A stretch of 64,000 nucleotides of DNA from Burkholderia sp. SRS-46 (lineage in GTDB: Bacteria; Pseudomonadota; Gammaproteobacteria; Burkholderiales; Burkholderiaceae). The notes beneath the pieces are model-generated. The model did not search any database and was not told the DNA's origin. It worked only from the letters and a program-made list of their open reading frames with translations. A program made the translations under genes and the position numbers. Shown in pieces: positions 52,249 through 61,994 of this stretch. The stretch is from NCBI RefSeq assembly GCF_004343775.1, contig NZ_PTXL01000009.1:124001-188000 (forward strand). Direction: 5' to 3'. Each line of letters starts with the position of its first letter. Within the stretch, counting starts at the first letter, position 1.

Positions 52249-53148
52249 ATGGCCTCCGATCTCAACTGGGAACACTATCGAACCTTCCTCGCCGTGCTCG
52301 ACGAGGGCTCGCTGTCGGGCGCGGCACGCGCGCTCGGGGCCACGCAGCCGACGGTGGGCCGTCACGTCGCCGCGCTCGAAGCCGCGTTCGGCCAGGCCTT
52401 GTTCACCCGCTCGCCGTCCGGGCTGCTGCCGACCGAGGCCGCGCAGGCGTTGCGCGGCCATGCCGAGGCGCTGCGCAGTGCGGCCGCCGCGTTCGAGCGC
52501 GCGGCCGCCAGCCACGGCAGCGGCGTCAGCGGCGTGGTGCGGATCTCGGCGAGCGACGTGATCGGTGTCGAAGTGCTGCCGCCGATGCTCGCGCGGTTGC
52601 GGCGCGACCATCCCGAACTCGTCGTCGAGCTGGTGCTCACCGACCGCGTCCAGGACGTGCTGAAGCGCGAAGCGGACATCGCGGTGCGGATGGCACCGCC
52701 CGCGCAGGATGCGCTCGTCGCGCGACGCATCGGCAACATCGAACTCGCAATGGTTGCGCGCGACGACTATGTCGCCGAACACGGCGCGCCGGCCACGCTC
52801 GCCGAACTCGCGCGGCATGCGCTGATCGGTTTCGACACGGTGACGCCGTTCCTGCGTGCCGCGTCCCGCGCGTTGCCGGCCTGGAAGCGGGAGGCGTTTG
52901 CGCTGCGCGCGGACAGCAACCTCGCGCAGCTTGCGCTGATCCGGGCCGGCTACGGAATCGGCATCTGCCAGGCCGCGCTCGCGAAACGCGACGCGCGGCT
53001 GGTGCGCGTGCTGCCGGACGAGGTGGCGCTGCCGCTGGAGACGTGGGTCGTCATGCACGAGGATCTGCGGAACAGCCCGCGCTGCCGCGCGGCGTTCGAT
53101 GCGCTGGTGGGCGGGCTGTGCGCGTATGTCGAGGGAAGAGAGGATTGA
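52249..53148 (+). CDS. LysR family transcriptional regulator
   Basis: The 299-residue protein has the LysR winged HTH (HYRTFLAVLDEGSLSGAARA, LGATQPTVGRHVAALEAAFG) and a substrate-binding domain starting near residue 95 (VVRISASDVIGVEVLPPMLA). It is divergent from the NAD(P)-dependent epimerase gene, the probable target, with a short shared promoter region. The effector is unknown. Confidence 0.9.
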   Translation: MASDLNWEHYRTFLAVLDEGSLSGAARALGATQPTVGRHVAALEAAFGQALFTRSPSGLLPTEAAQALRGHAEALRSAAAAFERAAASHGSGVSGVVRISASDVIGVEVLPPMLARLRRDHPELVVELVLTDRVQDVLKREADIAVRMAPPAQDALVARRIGNIELAMVARDDYVAEHGAPATLAELARHALIGFDTVTPFLRAASRALPAWKREAFALRADSNLAQLALIRAGYGIGICQAALAKRDARLVRVLPDEVALPLETWVVMHEDLRNSPRCRAAFDALVGGLCAYVEGRED

Positions 53149-53172
53149 CGGCGGCGTTCGGCCGCCGCCGCG

Positions 53173-54045
53173 TCACACCAGCAGTTGCCTCGCCAGCACC
53201 TCGCGCGCCTGCGTCACGGCTTCGCGTTCGCCGGGCAGCGGCGGCGTGAGCGAGAACACCGCGTCCGGCAGCGCCGGCAGACGGAATTTCGCGCCGAGCC
53301 GCATGAGGCCGTCGCCGATCGCCGACGCACACAGGCAGCCGACGCCCAGCCCCGCCGCCAGCATCGACTGCAGCCCGGCGACGCCTGAAGCGCTGTGCAC
53401 CAGCACGAACGGCACGCGCTGTTCTTCAAGGGACCGGATCGCGACCTGATGCATCATGCAGTCGTCCGGCAGCAGCACGAGCGGCAGCGGCTCGGGCAAG
53501 TGCTCGGCCAGCGCGGGCGACGTGACCCACGACAACGGCTCGCGCCGCAGCACCCAGCGCGTATCGGCCGACACCGGCCTGAACGGCCCGGTCGACAGGT
53601 TCATCACCACGCCGATATCGATCTGCCCCTTCGCGTGCGCGTGCTCGATCTCCGCGCTCTTCATCGCGCTGACGTGCAGGCTCAGCTGCGGATAGCATTC
53701 GCGCAGCCGCGCCAGCAGCCCCGCGACCTCGTGCGTGCGGTAATAGTCGGTGATCGCGACGCGCAATTCGCCCTTGATCGCCTGCCCGCGCAGCTCGTCG
53801 AACGCGGCCTCGTTCAGCGCCACGATGCGCCGCGCATGATGCAGCAGCCGGCTGCCGGCCGGCGTGGCCTCGACGCCGCGCTTGCTGCGCACGAACAGCG
53901 GCACGCCCGCGCGCGCCTCGAGCTTGCGCACCTGCTCGCTGACCGTCGACTGCGACAGGTGCAGCAGCGGCGCCGCCGCCGACAGGCTGCCCGCGTCGGC
54001 CACCATCGCAAAGGTCCGCAACTGGTCCAGGTCGAATCCGCGCAT
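53173..54045 (-). CDS. LysR family transcriptional regulator
   Basis: The 290-residue protein has an N-terminal LysR HTH (LRTFAMVADAGSLSAAAPLL, then HLSQSTVSEQVRKLEARAGV) and a typical effector-binding domain. The start ATG at 54045 matches the conserved N terminus MRGFDLDQLRTF. It is divergent from the MFS exporter gene at 54208, so it probably controls that pump. It is convergent with the other LysR gene, 25 bp apart. Effector unknown. Confidence 0.9.
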   Translation of the reverse strand: MRGFDLDQLRTFAMVADAGSLSAAAPLLHLSQSTVSEQVRKLEARAGVPLFVRSKRGVEATPAGSRLLHHARRIVALNEAAFDELRGQAIKGELRVAITDYYRTHEVAGLLARLRECYPQLSLHVSAMKSAEIEHAHAKGQIDIGVVMNLSTGPFRPVSADTRWVLRREPLSWVTSPALAEHLPEPLPLVLLPDDCMMHQVAIRSLEEQRVPFVLVHSASGVAGLQSMLAAGLGVGCLCASAIGDGLMRLGAKFRLPALPDAVFSLTPPLPGEREAVTQAREVLARQLLV

Positions 54046-54207
54046 GCCATCCCCTATCCATCGAATAACCCGATGGATGCTACCACTCTTTCCCGCTTTT
54101 CCGAACCATAGGCGCGGCGTCAGAATGGCGACTCGCCTGCCCGGGCGCGTGCGGACCCGATATCCGGCGCGGCTGGAACGGCAAGCCTCATTCGGACCCG
54201 CACACTC

Positions 54208-55668
54208 ATGACGCATTCCACGCTCTCCCCACCCGCCGTCGCGGCGGACCCGACCGCGGCCACCGCGCGCAGCCATCACGGCTGGGCGCTCGTGGTCCTG
54301 CTGGTCGGCGCGATCCTGCCGCCGCTCGACTACTTCATCGTGAACCTCGCGCTGCCGGCGATCCGCACCGGCATCGGCGCGCATCCCACCGAGCTCCAGC
54401 TCGTGATCTCGGCGTACGCGTGCGCGAACGCCGTGGCCCAGATCACCGGCGGGCGCCTCGGCGACCTGTACGGCCGCAAGCGCATCTTCATGATCGGGAT
54501 GGCGGGCTTCGTCGTCGCATCGACGCTGTGCGGCCTCGCCGGCAGCGGCGCAGTGCTCGTCGCCGGGCGCGTGCTGCAGGGCCTGTTCGCCGCGACCCTC
54601 GCGCCGCAAGTGCTGGCCACGATCCGCAGCGTGTTCACGCCGCACGAGCAGGTGCGGGTGATGGGGTTCTACGGTTTCGTGTTCGGCCTCGCGGCCGTGA
54701 TCGGCCAGCTCGGCGGCGGCGCGCTCATCAGCCTGCATCCGTTCGGGCTCGGCTGGCGCGCGATCTTCCTCGTCAACCTGCCGATCGGCATGCTGGCGCT
54801 GCTCGGCAGCTGGCGCTTCATTCCGGAAAGCCGGCCGCCGCGCGGCCAGCGCATCGACCTGCCCGGCACGATCCTGCTGTCGCTGTTCCTGCTGATGTTC
54901 GTCTATCCGCTGACGCGCGGTCACGAGGAAGGCTGGCCGCTGTGGATGATGGCCTGCCTGATCGGCGCGCTGCCGATGCTCGGCGTGCTGCTGAAGGTCG
55001 AGGGCCGCCGGCTCGCCGCCGGGCACGATCCGCTGCTGGACGTGCGCCTGTTCCGCAACCCCGTCGTCGCGCTCGGGCTCACGCTGGCGTTCCTGTTCTA
55101 CATGCTGAGCGCGTTCTTCCTGAGCTACGGGATCTACCTGCAGGGCTGCCTGCAATGGACGCCGCTCGCGGCCGGGCTCGCGATCCTGCCGTTCGGGTTC
55201 GGGTTCCTGTCGAGCCCGCTGCTGATGCCGCGTCTCGTCGGCCGGCTCGGCGGCTATCGCGTGCTGACGCTCGGGTTCGCGCTGCTGAGCGCCGGCCTCG
55301 CCACCGCGGTCGCGCTGGCCGGCACCGACGCGCCGGGGCCCGGGTTCTATCTGGGCCTCGCGGCGATGGGCGTGGGACAGGGGCTGGTGCTGCCGTCGAT
55401 CGTGCGGATCGTGCTCGCCGAGGTGGCGCCGGAGCGCGCCGGCGTGGCATCCGGCATGGTGTCCGCGACGCTGCAGATCGGCGCGGCGGTGGGCGCGGCG
55501 ACGCTCGGCGGCGTGTTCTTCGCGCGGCTGGGCGCGCATCCCGGCGCGCTCGACTATGTGCATGCGTTCCGCGCGTCGATGTTCGCGATGGTGGCGATCC
55601 TGGCGATGTGCGTGCTGCTGTCGATGGCGCTCGGGCCGATGCACCGGCGCCTGCATCCGGAGGCGTGA
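54208..55668 (+). CDS. MFS drug efflux transporter, DHA2 (14-helix) type
   Basis: At 486 residues with about 14 hydrophobic helices this is an EmrB/QacA-type DHA2 proton antiporter. The MFS motif A-like GGRLGDLYGRKRIFMIGMAG and the motif C-like VLQGLFAATLAPQVLATIRS are present. It is divergent from a LysR gene. Substrates are likely toxic small molecules; none can be named. The length suggests it works alone or with a separately encoded adaptor. Confidence 0.9.
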   Translation: MTHSTLSPPAVAADPTAATARSHHGWALVVLLVGAILPPLDYFIVNLALPAIRTGIGAHPTELQLVISAYACANAVAQITGGRLGDLYGRKRIFMIGMAGFVVASTLCGLAGSGAVLVAGRVLQGLFAATLAPQVLATIRSVFTPHEQVRVMGFYGFVFGLAAVIGQLGGGALISLHPFGLGWRAIFLVNLPIGMLALLGSWRFIPESRPPRGQRIDLPGTILLSLFLLMFVYPLTRGHEEGWPLWMMACLIGALPMLGVLLKVEGRRLAAGHDPLLDVRLFRNPVVALGLTLAFLFYMLSAFFLSYGIYLQGCLQWTPLAAGLAILPFGFGFLSSPLLMPRLVGRLGGYRVLTLGFALLSAGLATAVALAGTDAPGPGFYLGLAAMGVGQGLVLPSIVRIVLAEVAPERAGVASGMVSATLQIGAAVGAATLGGVFFARLGAHPGALDYVHAFRASMFAMVAILAMCVLLSMALGPMHRRLHPEA

Positions 55669-55683
55669 CGCGCGCCGCGCCGC

Positions 55684-55890
55684 TCAGCGACGGGCGCGGC
55701 GTTTCGCGCGCTGCGCCTCGCGCGCCTCCCACGCGGCGAGCGCTTCGCGATAGCGGTCCATCGCTTCTTCGTACAGGTCGAACACGCACGGCGAGCATCC
55801 GCTGTTGCAGCAGTCCTCGAGTTCCGGTTGCTGCGGCGGGGTCGGACGAGGATCGTCGAGCGACGGATCCGGGGCGGGCTTGCGGGGCAC
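55684..55890 (-). CDS. Oxidoreductase-like domain protein (small, cysteine-containing)
   Basis: The short protein contains ELEDCCNSGCSPCVFDLYEE, the core of the oxidoreductase-like domain seen at the N terminus of some eukaryotic and bacterial proteins; its cysteine cluster may bind a metal or act in redox. The ATG for the longest frame (56052) would run through a strong terminator hairpin and a possible -10 (TATACT), so I prefer the GTG at 55890, giving 68 residues. The gene is convergent with the MFS exporter gene. Function is unknown; the family call is fair and the start is uncertain. Confidence 0.7.
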   Translation of the reverse strand: MPRKPAPDPSLDDPRPTPPQQPELEDCCNSGCSPCVFDLYEEAMDRYREALAAWEAREAQRAKRRARR

Positions 55891-56011
55891 GGCGGGATTC
55901 GGTTGAGGTGGAACGGTCAGTATAGGCCGATCCGCGCCGTCGCTTCGGCGGCTTGCGCGGGTTGGCGGATCGCATGCGTGACCCCATCCGAAACACGGTG
56001 CGCATGCAAAA

Positions 56012-56043
56012 GCGGACGCCGGTCGCAGCCGGCGTCCGCTTCT
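56012..56043 (-). terminator. Rho-independent terminator downstream of creD
   Basis: On the minus strand AAGCGGACGCCGG and CCGGCGTCCGCTT pair perfectly (13 bp) around a 6-nt loop and are followed by further Ts. The hairpin lies 55 bp beyond the creD stop. Confidence 0.75.
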
Positions 56044-56097
56044 TGCTCTCACTTCAAACAGTGGCGACCATCGACGCGACGCCGTGCACAGACACGC

Positions 56098-57489
56098 TCA
56101 CGACGCGGGCGCATCCGGCTTCGCGCCGTCGGCGTCCGGCTTGTCGACGAGCGGTTGCCATGCCGCCCCGACCGAATACCAGTCGACGTGCCGGGTGAGC
56201 AGCATGATGCCGGCGAGAATCGCGAACAGCAGCAGCGAGCCGAGCATCAGCGCGTTGTCCTCGGACAGCAGCAGGCCATAGAGCGCCGCGTACAGCACCG
56301 CCAGCAGGCCCGCGAAGGTCGCCCCGCGCCGCACGCTGTGCAGCGCGAACGACACGTAGAAGCCGAGCAGCCCGATGCACGCGCCGCTGGCCGCGAGATA
56401 CGCATACCCGAACGCGATGTGCTCGGACAGGCTCAGCAGCAGCAGGAAGAACAGCGCGAGCGACAGCCCCACCAGCAGATACTGGATCGGGTGGATGCGC
56501 AGCCGCTTCACGAGCTCGAACATGAAGAAGCTCGCGAAGGTCAGCATCACGAACAGCGCGCCGTACTTCGTCGCGCGCTCGGCCTCGAGATAGACGTTGA
56601 CCGGCTCGATCAGCGACACCGACGCCGCTTCGAACGCGTCGTCGCCGCTGCCCGACGCGATCTGCTCGCGCGCCTTCGTGTTGAACGACGTCAGGCTCCA
56701 CGCGCCGGCGAAGCCGCCGGCATCGACCGTGCGGGTACGCGGCAGGAACGCGCCGTCGAAGCTCGGATGCGGCCACGCCGATTTCAGCGAGAAGTCGTTC
56801 TGGTCCGCCACCGGCGTGAACGCGACCGATTGCGCGCCCAGCAGCGGCAGGTCGATGCTGAACGGCACCGGGTTGCCGCCGGCGGCGGCCGTGAACGCGG
56901 CAAGGTCGACGTCGGCGTGCACGCCCTGGCGCAGGCTCGGCAGCCGCGCGCCCTGCTCGACCGCCAGTTGCTTGCCGCCAAATGCCAGCACGGGTTGCGT
57001 CATCAGCCCGCGCACGTCGCTGATGCCGAACGCGACATACGCGGTGCCGATCGCGAAGCTCACGTGCCCGGCCGATTGCGGCAGCTGCTTCAGGTCCGGC
57101 AGCGCGAGCGTGCCTTCCCAGCGGCTCTGGAGGTCGTACACGAGCGCCTTGTGGATGCCGCGATAGCGAACGTCGGTCGCAAGGCTGCCGTTCATCCTCA
57201 GCGTCTTCGGGAACACGAGCAGGCGTTTCGTTTCGCTCTGGAAGCGGGTTTTCTCGGGCGCGTCCGCTGCCGTATCGTCGCGCACGCGGGTGACTTCCGT
57301 GTACGGCACGACGAGGATCGGCCCCGTCACGGTTTGCGGCCCCGCGTAGCTGGACCAGATGCTTCTCAATGCTTCATCGCGATACTGCGCGCGCTCCTGC
57401 ACGATGCTGCCGACCAGATGCAGCGGGATCAGGATGAGCAGCACGAGAGACGCGGTGATCAGGGATTTGAACAACAGGATGCGATTCAT
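56098..57489 (-). CDS. creD: Inner membrane protein CreD
   Basis: The 463-residue protein is of CreD type. It has an N-terminal membrane helix (LLFKSLITASLVLLILIPLH), a large periplasmic domain (GPQTVTGPILVVPYTEV; FNTKAREQIASGSGDDAFEA), and a C-terminal block of five or six helices (LFVMLTFASFFMFELVKRLR and RIHPIQYLLVGLSLALFFLL). CreD is the output gene of the CreBC two-component system in enteric bacteria and Pseudomonas, linked to cell-envelope and beta-lactam response. The gene follows creC by about 100 bp. A terminator lies beyond it, so the operon ends here. Confidence 0.92.
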   Translation of the reverse strand: MNRILLFKSLITASLVLLILIPLHLVGSIVQERAQYRDEALRSIWSSYAGPQTVTGPILVVPYTEVTRVRDDTAADAPEKTRFQSETKRLLVFPKTLRMNGSLATDVRYRGIHKALVYDLQSRWEGTLALPDLKQLPQSAGHVSFAIGTAYVAFGISDVRGLMTQPVLAFGGKQLAVEQGARLPSLRQGVHADVDLAAFTAAAGGNPVPFSIDLPLLGAQSVAFTPVADQNDFSLKSAWPHPSFDGAFLPRTRTVDAGGFAGAWSLTSFNTKAREQIASGSGDDAFEAASVSLIEPVNVYLEAERATKYGALFVMLTFASFFMFELVKRLRIHPIQYLLVGLSLALFFLLLLSLSEHIAFGYAYLAASGACIGLLGFYVSFALHSVRRGATFAGLLAVLYAALYGLLLSEDNALMLGSLLLFAILAGIMLLTRHVDWYSVGAAWQPLVDKPDADGAKPDAPAS

Positions 57490-57593
57490 GCGATCGGGTA
57501 CCGGAGTGGGAACAGTCCGGTCAGCATGAGCCTGCCGCGTGAAGCGCGTCGGAAGCGGAGGTGAAGCGAATGTGTGGCGAACGTGAAGCGCGC

Positions 57594-59042
57594 TCAGCCC
57601 GGCGACGGCAGCGTGAGCGTCGCACAGGCGCCGCCTTCCGTGCGATTGGCCAGCGCGATGCTGCCATGGTGCAGCATCGCGACTTCGCGGACGAAGCACA
57701 GGCCGAGGCCCGTGCTGCGATCCTGGCCGTCGGGCCGCGGCAGCGAATAGAAGCGCTCGAACACGCGCGCCATCGCGTAGTCGGGGATGCCGGGCCCGTC
57801 GTCGGTCACGCGGATGACCGCGACGGAGGTCCTGCCCGCCGCTTGCCGCTGCGCCGCGATCGTCACCGCGCTGCCGGGCGGCGCGAAATCCAGCGCGTTG
57901 TCCAGCAGGTTGCCGAGCGCCTGGCGCAGCAGGAACGGATCGCCTTCCACGTGGCCGACGTCCGTCGCCGGCGGATCCAGCTGCAGCGTCACGCCACGCT
58001 TGCGCGCACGCGGCTCCGCATCGTCGAGCAGCTGTTCGAGCAACGGCGCCAGCGCGACCGGCTCGCGCACCGACAGGCGCTGCTTCTGCTCCACTTCGGC
58101 GAGCGCCAGCAGCTTGCGGATCATCTGCTCGAGGCGGCCGGCCTGGCGGCGGATGTTGTCCGCGAAGCGCCGGCGGTTCGCCACCGGCATCTCCTCCTGC
58201 AGCAGTTCGGCCGCGCCGCTGATCGCCGCGAGCGGGCTCTTCATCTCGTGCGTGAGCGTGTGGATGTAGTTCTCGACGTACTGCCTGTCCTCGAGGCGCT
58301 GATGCATGGTTTCCACCGCGCGCCCCAGCTCCGCGAGCTCGTTGGCGCCCTGCAGCGGCATGTCCGCGCGCTCGCCCGCCGCGATCGCGCGCGCATAGCG
58401 CTGCAGCCGGCGCAGGCCGATCACGAGCCACCCCGTGCACGCGACGCCGATCAGGATCGCGCCGCCCATCAGCAGCGCGCCGTACAGCAGGATCTTGCGC
58501 TGGCTGCGCGCGATGAACGGCGCGACGGCCTGGTTCGGCTTCGCGATGGTCAGCACGCCGATGATCTCGCCGCCCTTGCGGATCGGCGCGGCGACGTGCA
58601 TCACCGTGCTGCTGTCGTCATCCGGATCCGAGCGGGTGCTGCGCGCGCCGTACTGGCCGCGCAGCGTGCGATACACGTCGTTCCAGTGCGAGTAGTCCTG
58701 GCCGACCGCGCCGCCGGCGGAGTCGTAGCGCACGATCCCGCGCGCGTCGGTGACGTAGATGCGGTAGCTGATCGTGTCCTTGCGCATGCCCCAGACTTCC
58801 GCGCCGACCGGGCTCGCATGCAGCTTTTCGAGCTGGCGGGCAAACGCGCCGTCGCCGATGTGGCCGCTGGCCATGTCGTCGGCGGCGAGCGTGGCGAGCA
58901 CCTGGGCCGTGTCGACCAGCGTGTCCTCCATCGCTTCGCGCACGCCGGGTTTGACTTCCTGCACGAACACCCGCAGCGTGATCAGCGCCGCGAGCCCGAC
59001 GATCAGGAAGAAGCCGAAGAAGATCCGCAGTCCGATATGCAT
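57594..59042 (-). CDS. creC: Sensor histidine kinase CreC
   Basis: The 482-residue protein has two membrane helices (about 6-26 and 186-210) bounding a periplasmic sensing domain, then HAMP. His265 in IHTLTHEMKSPLAAISGAAE is the phosphoacceptor. The catalytic ATPase domain has N box NLLDNALDFAPP, DDGPGIPD and GLGLCFVREVA. It matches CreC kinases that sense carbon or envelope signals and phosphorylate CreB. Gene order creB-creC-creD on the minus strand with short gaps agrees with an operon. Confidence 0.93.
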   Translation of the reverse strand: MHIGLRIFFGFFLIVGLAALITLRVFVQEVKPGVREAMEDTLVDTAQVLATLAADDMASGHIGDGAFARQLEKLHASPVGAEVWGMRKDTISYRIYVTDARGIVRYDSAGGAVGQDYSHWNDVYRTLRGQYGARSTRSDPDDDSSTVMHVAAPIRKGGEIIGVLTIAKPNQAVAPFIARSQRKILLYGALLMGGAILIGVACTGWLVIGLRRLQRYARAIAAGERADMPLQGANELAELGRAVETMHQRLEDRQYVENYIHTLTHEMKSPLAAISGAAELLQEEMPVANRRRFADNIRRQAGRLEQMIRKLLALAEVEQKQRLSVREPVALAPLLEQLLDDAEPRARKRGVTLQLDPPATDVGHVEGDPFLLRQALGNLLDNALDFAPPGSAVTIAAQRQAAGRTSVAVIRVTDDGPGIPDYAMARVFERFYSLPRPDGQDRSTGLGLCFVREVAMLHHGSIALANRTEGGACATLTLPSPG

Positions 59043-59058
59043 GAGGAAATGGCCGTCG

Positions 59059-59772
59059 TCACGGTTGCAGCGAATAGCCCATCCCGCGATGGGTGCGGAT
59101 CGGGTCGCGCGCGGGGTCGATCGCGCGCAGCTTCGCGCGCAGCGTCTTGATATGGGTGTCGACCGTGCGGTCGGTCGTGTCGATCGCGTCGCGCCAGACG
59201 AGATCCATCAGTTGCTCGCGGGAATAGATGCGCTCCGGATGCTGCACGAGCAGCGCCAGCAGGCCGAATTCGTAGCGGGTCAGGTTCAGCGCGTGGCCGA
59301 GCCACGCGACGCGGCCGCCGCCGGTATCCAGCTCGAAGCCCGGCGCGACGGTCGACGGCGCACTCGGCCGAGCGCTTGCCGGTTCGTGCGGCGCAAGCGC
59401 CGGCCGGTTCAGCCGGCGCAGGATCACCCGCACCCGCGCGGCCAGCTCGCGTGGCGAGAACGGCTTGACCACGTAGTCGTCCGCGCCGATTTCCAGGCCG
59501 ACGATCCGGTCGATTTCGTCATGCCGCGCCGTCAGGAAAATCACCGGCACGTCCGTGAACGTGCGCAGCGTCCGGCACACTTCGAAGCCGTTGATGTCGG
59601 GCAGGCCGACGTCGAGCACGACGAGATCGAAGCGCCCTTCGCGCAATTGCTCGAGCGCGGCCTGCCCGAGCGTGCAGTGCACGGTCTGCATGCCGTCCGT
59701 GCCCAGCGCGTAGACGATCGTGTCCGCGATGGCCAATTCGTCTTCGACCACCAGGATATTCGGCTGATTCAT
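59059..59772 (-). CDS. creB: Response regulator CreB (OmpR family)
   Basis: The 237-residue protein has a receiver domain (ILVVEDELAIADTIVYALGT; phosphoacceptor Asp54 in LVVLDVGLPD; Lys in DDYVVKPFSPREL) and a C-terminal winged helix (LNLTRYEFGLLALLVQHPER, WRDAIDTTDRTVDTHIKTLR). It is the partner of CreC, 16 bp downstream. An ATG six codons further upstream (59790) also exists; the start at 59772 matches the usual N terminus. In known CreB systems a TTCAC-repeat tag is bound; no such tag is obvious in the DNA just upstream. Confidence 0.93.
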   Translation of the reverse strand: MNQPNILVVEDELAIADTIVYALGTDGMQTVHCTLGQAALEQLREGRFDLVVLDVGLPDINGFEVCRTLRTFTDVPVIFLTARHDEIDRIVGLEIGADDYVVKPFSPRELAARVRVILRRLNRPALAPHEPASARPSAPSTVAPGFELDTGGGRVAWLGHALNLTRYEFGLLALLVQHPERIYSREQLMDLVWRDAIDTTDRTVDTHIKTLRAKLRAIDPARDPIRTHRGMGYSLQP

Positions 59773-59857
59773 GGTTTCAGGGCGTTTCAAGGTCTGCTCG
59801 CGCGATGCGGTCCGGTATTGTACGCATCGCGGGCGCCGATCGCGGGCTCGACCCCGC

Positions 59858-60556
59858 CTACGCCACCCGCCCGCTCACCGGAATCGTCGCGCCGCGGATC
59901 GCCTGCGCATCGGCCGACAGCAGGAACGCGATCGTCGCCGCGATCTCGCGCGGCTGCACCCAGCGCGAGAAATCCGCGTCCGGCATGTCCGCGCGGTTCT
60001 GCGGCGTGTCGATGATGCTCGGCGCGATCGCGTTGACCGTCACGCCCGTGTCCAGCAGCTCCGCCGCCAGCGCCTCGGTCAGCCGCGCGACGCCCGCCTT
60101 CGCGGCCGCGTACGCGCCCATGCCGGCCCCGGCCTTGAGCGCCGCGCCCGCGCCGATGTTGACGATGCGGCCGGCCGGGGCGCGCAGCAGATGCGGCAGC
60201 GCCGCCTTCGACGCGTTCAGCGCCGTCTTCACGTTCAGCGCGTACATCCGGTCCCAGGTGGCCGCGTCGCCGTCGGCGACGGTTTCCCAGGTGAACGCGC
60301 CCGCGATGTTGAGCAGCGCGTCGAGCCGGCCGAAGTCGCGCTGCACGGCGTCGAGCGCCTGCGTGGCTGCCTGCGCGTTCACCAGGTCGACGCCGCCGAT
60401 GCACAGTGCGCCGGCCGGCACGACGGGCGGCGGATCGCCCCGCCCGATCAGCGCGATGCGCGCGCCGCGCTCGGCGAACCATGCGGCCGTCGCGAGGCCG
60501 AGCTGGCCGAATCCGCCGGTGATCGCGACGGTTTTTCCGTTGATGTCGTGTGCCAT
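59858..60556 (-). CDS. Short-chain dehydrogenase/reductase
   Basis: The 232-residue SDR begins MAHDINGKTVAITGGFGQLG with the TGxxxxxG nucleotide motif. It has NIAGAF near residue 90, the active-site AYAAAKAGVARLTEALAAEL, and a C-terminal AIRGATIPVSGRVA. It lies just upstream of the creB gene on the same strand, but an 85-bp gap suggests its own transcription unit. Substrate unknown. Confidence 0.88.
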   Translation of the reverse strand: MAHDINGKTVAITGGFGQLGLATAAWFAERGARIALIGRGDPPPVVPAGALCIGGVDLVNAQAATQALDAVQRDFGRLDALLNIAGAFTWETVADGDAATWDRMYALNVKTALNASKAALPHLLRAPAGRIVNIGAGAALKAGAGMGAYAAAKAGVARLTEALAAELLDTGVTVNAIAPSIIDTPQNRADMPDADFSRWVQPREIAATIAFLLSADAQAIRGATIPVSGRVA

Positions 60557-60693
60557 GGATGTCCTCTCCTTCGTCAGAGGCCGGTGTGTCCGTATTGCGC
60601 CTGCGCGCAGCACGCGGCATACCGGCCCGGGTTCATGCCGGCCGCCGCATTCGCGGCGTGGCCGGCGCTTCGCGCAGCGTAGCTTAGCGCCGC

Positions 60694-61602
60694 TCAGGCG
60701 TCCGTGCGCACCGGAACGAGGCCGCGGCGGCGCAGTTCCTCCGTCGTTTCGCCCTGGTTGCCCGGGCGCCAGCCGGGCGGCAGCATCACGAAACGGATCG
60801 CGTCCCACACGCTGCCGGCCGTCGCGACGTCGCGGGTCAGGCTCGCCCAGTGCTCGAGCTCGACGACGAACGGATTGCGCGAGCGGGTCGGCGTGACGAG
60901 GCCGTAGCGGCACGGCTCGTCGGCGCGTTCGGCGACATAGGTGCCGAACAGCCGGTCGAACACGATCAGCACGCCGCCGTAGTTCGCATCGAGGTAGTCG
61001 AGATTCGACGCATGATGCACGCGATGCGCGGACGGCGTATTGAACACGGCTTCGAGCCAGCCGAGCTTCGGCAGCCACGTGTTGTGCAGCCAGAACTGGT
61101 ACATCAGGTTGAACGACAGGATCGCGAGCACGGCTTCCGGACGCACGCCGAGCCAGACGAGCGGCGTGAAGAACATCGCCGCGCCGGCGATCTTGCCGGT
61201 CCAGCCGAGCCGGAACGCGGACGACAGCGTCAGCTGGTTCGGCGAATGGTGCACCGCATGAGTCGACCAGAAGAAGCGGACGCGGTGCGACGCGCGGTGA
61301 TACCAGTAGTAGCAGAACTCCTGGCCGACGAACACGAGCAGCGCGAGCAGCACGCTATGGAGCTGGATCGTGAACAGCCGGTGCGCCCACGCGAACTCGA
61401 AGATCGGCGTGGCGAGCGACAGCGGCGCCAGCGCGAGCAGCTTGCGCCCCGCGAGATCCGCGAGCGACAGCCAGACCTCGTGCCAGTCGAACGGCTCGGG
61501 CTGGCGGCTGCGCCGCCAGGTGAGCACGGCCGCCTCGACGAGCGAAACGGCGATGATGAAAAGCGTGACGAAGGTCGCGAGTTTTCCGGTGGTGGTGAGC
61601 AT
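60694..61602 (-). CDS. Fatty acid hydroxylase/sterol desaturase family protein
   Basis: The 302-residue integral-membrane protein has the di-iron histidine boxes of the family: HRASH (102-106), HAVHH (115-119) and HRVHH (193-197), plus four or more hydrophobic helices. These enzymes hydroxylate or desaturate lipid or isoprenoid chains using oxygen. It is the only gene of its unit. The start at 61602 gives a clean N-terminal membrane anchor. Substrate unknown. Confidence 0.9.
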   Translation of the reverse strand: MLTTTGKLATFVTLFIIAVSLVEAAVLTWRRSRQPEPFDWHEVWLSLADLAGRKLLALAPLSLATPIFEFAWAHRLFTIQLHSVLLALLVFVGQEFCYYWYHRASHRVRFFWSTHAVHHSPNQLTLSSAFRLGWTGKIAGAAMFFTPLVWLGVRPEAVLAILSFNLMYQFWLHNTWLPKLGWLEAVFNTPSAHRVHHASNLDYLDANYGGVLIVFDRLFGTYVAERADEPCRYGLVTPTRSRNPFVVELEHWASLTRDVATAGSVWDAIRFVMLPPGWRPGNQGETTEELRRRGLVPVRTDA

Positions 61603-61994
61603 GATGGGTCTTTCCTTCGGTTGAGTCGGACGCGTCATGTGCGGCACGTGCTGCCGTCGCGTCGAATGAAGCGCACTGTATGCGTCTGCCGACGGAAAGA
61701 CCACGCGGGAAATATGTCGCCGCGTGTCACGGCGACACATGTTCCGTCGGCACACATCGTCCATTGACGCGTGCCGTTTCGTGCCACCTGAACGCGTTCA
61801 CCTGCGTGGCAGCCACGCCCGTCGCGAGACTCGCGCGACGAACGCCGCGCATGCGCGCATTCGTCGTACCGAAGCACACCCGGCCGTGTAACACCGCGAC
61901 ATCTTTTATGACGCGACTGGCGCGCGCCGCCGTCCTAAAGTGCGTTCCGTCGACACGCCACCGCGTGCCCCGAAACGAACCGCCAGGACACCCG
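61603..61994. other. Intergenic region with a short inverted repeat
   Basis: About 390 bp between divergent genes with no supported gene. An inverted repeat TGTCGCCG-N7-CGGCGACA sits at 61715-61737 and may be a regulatory site for either neighbour. Confidence 0.45.
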
